Source of the DNA: Bacteroidota bacterium
Lineage (GTDB): Bacteria > Bacteroidota > Bacteroidia > Chitinophagales > Chitinophagaceae
DNA length: 25,165 bases
Assembly (NCBI GenBank): GCA_023391015.1
Contig: JAEWBT010000055.1
Span: 1 to 25,165, forward strand
Direction of reading: 5' to 3'
Shown one piece after another: positions 23,185-25,165 of the stretch. The translations under genes were made by a program, and so were the position numbers. Every line of letters begins with the position of its first letter. Within the stretch, counting starts at the first letter, position 1. The notes below the pieces were generated by a model that saw nothing but the letters and a program-made list of their open reading frames with translations, was not told the origin of the DNA and did not search any database.

Positions 23185-23610
23185 TTCCGGAAGCCAGGTG
23201 ATATTTTGGGGAAATTGGGCATCGGCACAAAAGCACGAAACGCCGTTGTAGAGAACCCAGTACCGACAGCCCAGTGCCTGCTGATAACGCAAAAGCTGGA
23301 AAAGCGTGGCCTCGCTCACCGGCACGTCCGGCGCTTTGCATTCCACCAGCATCCAGGGGAGGTGGTTTTTATTATAAACCAACAAATCGAAACGCGCGGC
23401 AATACCGGCTGCCGCCACGCCCTTTTCTACCGTCAGGTAGGCCGGTGGATAATGCATCCTTTCCAGGCAGTAGGCAATCAGATTTTGACGCACCGCCTCC
23501 TCCGGTGTATAAGCTACCCAGCGCCGCCGGATGGGGTCAAAAACCTGTGTATTTCCGGAAACGGCCCGGCGAAGCCGAAGATGCCCGGAGAGCAGGGGTA
23601 ATGAAAACAT
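23146..23610 (-). CDS. Small PD-(D/E)XK nuclease-fold protein (HsdR N-terminal-like)
   Basis: A 154-aa protein from the ATG at 23610 (a TTG at 23634 would add 8 residues). The core is a PD-(D/E)XK nuclease fold: VEKGV (Glu63), ARFDLLVYN (Asp75), WMLVECKAP (Glu90-x-Lys92), then VSEATLFQLLRYQQALGCRY (98-117) and WVLYNGVSCFCAD. This matches the widespread stand-alone HsdR N-terminal domain proteins (HSDR_N_2 type), which lack the ATPase motor of type I restriction enzymes. Bacteroidota often carry one as a housekeeping gene of unknown role, so it should not be read as an intact restriction system; no HsdM or HsdS is nearby. Its 3' end overlaps the S41 gene by 39 nt, and it is divergent from the AMP nucleosidase gene. 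Confidence 0.85.
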   Translation of the reverse strand: MFSLPLLSGHLRLRRAVSGNTQVFDPIRRRWVAYTPEEAVRQNLIAYCLERMHYPPAYLTVEKGVAAAGIAARFDLLVYNKNHLPWMLVECKAPDVPVSEATLFQLLRYQQALGCRYWVLYNGVSCFCADAQFPQNITWLPELPPFEGVVGRAI

Positions 23611-23645
23611 AACCGCAAATGTGCGCTTTTCCAAAGTGGTTTTTC

Positions 23646-23653
23646 TAACTTCG
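23646..23653 (+). promoter_or_regulatory. Possible -7 box for AMP nucleosidase
   Basis: TAACTTCG matches TAnnTTTG with one mismatch, 13 nt before the ATG. The 56-nt divergent gap also holds CACATTTG on the minus strand (23616-23623, one mismatch) for the PD-(D/E)XK gene. Confidence 0.35.
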
Positions 23654-23666
23654 GCGAAAACCTATT

Positions 23667-24437
23667 ATGCGTACCAAAGAAGAAATTACTCAAAACTGGT
23701 TGCCCCGCTATACGGGCGTAGCGCTCGAAGATTTTGGGAAATATATCCTGCTTTGCAATTTTAGCAATTATGTGCAGCTTTTTGCTGAGAGTTTCGGCGT
23801 AGAAGTCATGGGGATGGATAAACCGATGCAATCGGCAACGGCCGAAGGGATTACGATTATCAACTTTGGAATGGGCTCGCCCACAGCGGCTACCATCATG
23901 GATTTGCTCAGTGCCATTCATCCTGAAGCAGTACTGTTTTTGGGGAAATGTGGCGGGCTGCGTCTCAAAAATCAGGTGGGTGATTTGATTCTGCCGATTG
24001 CCGCTATCCGGGGGGAAGGGACTAGTAATGATTACTTCCCACCCGAGGTTCCGGCGCTGCCAGCCTTTGCCCTGCAAAAGGCTATCTCCACTACCATTCG
24101 CGATTATGAGCGGGATTATTGGACAGGTACGGTCTATACCACCAACCGCCGGGTGTGGGAACACGATAATGAATTCAAAGAATACCTCCGCCGTATTCGT
24201 GCCCAGGCAATAGACATGGAGACGGCTACCATCTTCACCACTGGCTTTGCCAACCATATCCCGACCGGCGCACTCCTGCTCGTTTCGGATTCGCCCATGA
24301 CGCCGGAAGGCGTAAAAACCGCCCAAAGCGATGTGTCGGTTACCAAAAACTACGTGGACCTGCACCTGCGCATCGGTATTGACTCGCTGCGCCAACTCAT
24401 CAACCAAGGGGCAACCGTGCGGCACCTGCGATTTTAG
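23667..24437 (+). CDS. amn: AMP nucleosidase (short Bacteroidota type)
   Basis: Hydrolyses AMP to adenine and ribose-5-phosphate, or a closely related nucleotide phosphorylase-fold reaction, in purine balance. Length 256 aa, corresponding to the catalytic domain of the longer E. coli Amn. PNP/UDP-phosphorylase fold motifs: INFGMGSPTAATIMDLL (65-81, phosphate loop), FLGKCGGLR (91-99), GEGTSNDYFPPEVPALPAF (116-134), YTTNRRVWEHD, AIDMETATIF (181-190, nucleoside-binding Glu) and LLVSDSPMTPEG with catalytic Asp208. The N-terminus (TKEEITQNWLPRYTG) is the family's usual opening, supporting the ATG at 23667. It contains no TTCCGGAA. Next comes a short inverted-repeat element. Confidence 0.9.
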   Translation: MRTKEEITQNWLPRYTGVALEDFGKYILLCNFSNYVQLFAESFGVEVMGMDKPMQSATAEGITIINFGMGSPTAATIMDLLSAIHPEAVLFLGKCGGLRLKNQVGDLILPIAAIRGEGTSNDYFPPEVPALPAFALQKAISTTIRDYERDYWTGTVYTTNRRVWEHDNEFKEYLRRIRAQAIDMETATIFTTGFANHIPTGALLLVSDSPMTPEGVKTAQSDVSVTKNYVDLHLRIGIDSLRQLINQGATVRHLRF

Positions 24438-24445
24438 TGGTTTAA

Positions 24446-24491
24446 GACTTGACAAGTCCTCGGACGACCTGTTGATAGACTTTTCAAGTCT
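24446..24491. repeat. Paired AGACTTG/CAAGTCT inverted-repeat element downstream of amn
   Basis: GACTTGACAAGTC (24446-24458) is a near-perfect palindrome, and AGACTTTTCAAGTCT (24477-24491) is a 6-bp hairpin with a 3-nt loop. The two hairpins share the same arm sequence and are 18 nt apart, so they can also pair with each other. AGACTTG..CAAGTCT words recur as small intergenic repeats in Bacteroidota (from memory, unsearched). It may terminate amn. Confidence 0.7.
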
Positions 24492-24577
24492 GAAGTGCAG
24501 TCGGTGAACGCCGGCCACCTGACCCACTGATTGCTTTTGACTTAATACAGGGGCCCTCCCAGACCCTTTTACCCGTT

Positions 24578-25165
24578 TTGATCTCACCTCCCGTTCTCCA
24601 AACCACCGACGTTTCCATTCGATTTGGCGACGCTGCGCCGGTCGTGAAAAACCTGAGTTTCTCGGTAGCTTCCGGAAAAACACTGGCGTTGGTAGGGGAG
24701 AGCGGTTCCGGAAAATCCCTTACCGCGCTGGCTATTATGGGCTTGTTGCCAAAAGGAGCGGAAATTTCCGGAAATATCACCCTCAACGTTCCTCAGACAT
24801 CCATCGCTTTGCTACGTTTGGAAAAAGGCGACTGGCAGTCCGTGCGGGGCCGCCGCGCAGGCTTGATTTTTCAGGAGCCCATGAGCGCGCTGAATCCGCT
24901 GATGACGGTGGGCAGCCAATTAACCGAAGCCATCCGGCAACACCAGAAAAATTCCGGAAATAATGCCCAAAAACAAGCGGTAGAATGGCTCCGGAAGGTG
25001 CAGTTGCCCCATCCCGAGAAGCTGTATGACCGCTATCCCCACCAGCTTTCCGGCGGCCAGAAACAACGGGTGATTATCGCTATGGCGCTTTGCAACCGCC
25101 CGGCGCTGGTGATTGCCGTTGAACCGACGACCGCCCTCGACGCGACGGTGCAACTGGAAATCGTG
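24578..25165 (+). CDS. Peptide/nickel-type ABC transporter ATPase, 5' part (3' end outside window)
   Basis: The first 196 codons of an ATP-binding subunit of the Dpp/Opp type, powering import (or glutathione/microcin-like transport) of small peptides. No ATG exists in the open frame (open from 24494), so the TTG at 24578 is taken as start: it puts MISPPVLQTTDVSIRFGDAA in the normal position before the core. Walker A is GESGSGKSL; Q-loop LIFQEPMSALNPLMTVG is the Dpp/Opp signature; ABC signature LSGGQKQR; then AMALCNRPALVIAVEPTTAL. The Walker B aspartate is replaced by valine (codon GTT at 25118-25120; ADEPT expected). Four TTCCGGAA copies lie in the first 380 nt of the gene, the densest cluster in the window. 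These proteins are often double-ATPase fusions in Bacteroidota; the end is not visible. Confidence 0.88.
   Translation, partial: MISPPVLQTTDVSIRFGDAAPVVKNLSFSVASGKTLALVGESGSGKSLTALAIMGLLPKGAEISGNITLNVPQTSIALLRLEKGDWQSVRGRRAGLIFQEPMSALNPLMTVGSQLTEAIRQHQKNSGNNAQKQAVEWLRKVQLPHPEKLYDRYPHQLSGGQKQRVIIAMALCNRPALVIAVEPTTALDATVQLEIV

Larger units (their letters stand above)
599..24959. repeat. Dispersed highly iterated palindrome TTCCGGAA (40 copies)
   Basis: Copies found by eye start at 599, 1230, 2266, 2814, 4292, 4552, 5062, 5614, 5717, 6732, 7106, 7676, 8219, 8310, 8717, 8776, 9528, 10134, 10722, 10987, 11616, 11787, 12892, 14373, 14683, 15216, 15792, 16679, 16879, 17086, 17533, 20135, 20459, 20467, 23185, 23553, 24670, 24706, 24766 and 24952. 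About half carry the fuller TTTCCGGAAA. Because the octamer is its own complement, strand has no meaning. In genes it is read in different frames (FRK, SGK/SGN, PE), so protein sequence does not explain it. Confidence 0.95.

Noticed and set aside
23146..23610. Type I restriction system
   Set aside because: Only a stand-alone HsdR N-terminal-like domain is present; there is no helicase, methylase or specificity subunit nearby.
23514..24683. 389-codon minus-strand open frame across amn
   Set aside because: It covers the well-supported AMP nucleosidase gene, a repeat element and two gene starts, with no recognisable domain.
599..24959. CRISPR array as an explanation of the repeated TTCCGGAA
   Set aside because: The copies are irregularly spaced, 8-10 nt long, mostly inside genes, and have no uniform spacers.

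Overview
The window looks like chromosomal DNA from a member of the Bacteroidota, most likely the Chitinophagales side of the phylum (lineage is inference from gene content). The supporting signs are: two secreted proteins with C-terminal type IX secretion (T9SS) sorting domains; lipoproteins with an acidic/lysine export signal just after the lipid cysteine; a regulator-propeller sensor kinase; a bifunctional DAHP synthase/chorismate mutase; an OmpA protein with thrombospondin-3 calcium repeats; no obvious Shine-Dalgarno sequences; and several promoter boxes of the phylum's TAnnTTTG type.

Layout. 1-4288: 3' part of nuoL, then nuoM and nuoN, the proton-pumping membrane subunits of respiratory complex I, closed by a terminator. 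4452-5060: scpB (chromosome segregation). 5150-6638: a lipoprotein, a convergent threonine-rich mini-lipoprotein, and a small CxxC membrane protein. 6720-8969: a T9SS-exported Ig-repeat protein packed against aroE (shikimate pathway). 9097-12819: a sensor kinase broken by a one-base frameshift, overlapping its LuxR-type response regulator by ATGA. 13039-14670: a second T9SS protein and an Asn-rich lipoprotein. 14746-18119: aroF/aroQ fusion (minus), lpxB (plus) and a polyprenyl diphosphate synthase (minus). 18350-20122: OmpA-like porin. 20547-21395: BadF-type/N-acetylglucosamine kinase-like gene (minus). 21544-25165: S41 C-terminal protease, a convergent small PD-(D/E)XK protein, AMP nucleosidase, and the 5' part of a peptide-type ABC ATPase running off the end. 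I see no rRNA, tRNA, CRISPR array, IS element or phage gene.

The strongest unexplained signal is a highly iterated palindrome, TTCCGGAA, often extended to TTTCCGGAAA. I counted 40 copies by eye in 25 kb, against about 0.4 expected for a random octamer. It occurs in coding sequence in different reading frames, and in gaps, often within 25 nt after a stop codon. It is absent from the ompA, kinase-like, S41 protease and nuoN genes. This resembles the HIP1 phenomenon of cyanobacteria or a DNA uptake/methylation/architectural motif; I know of no named equivalent for this sequence.

A second signal is a duplicated regulatory module: a 16-base block, then CAGGAAAAA, then TAnnTTTG, with identical 41-nt spacing. 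One copy lies at the kinase/regulator junction and one upstream of the next T9SS gene, suggesting the regulator and that gene form one circuit. Other oddities are the kinase frameshift, a Walker B Asp-to-Val change in the ABC ATPase, and two different intergenic inverted-repeat elements.
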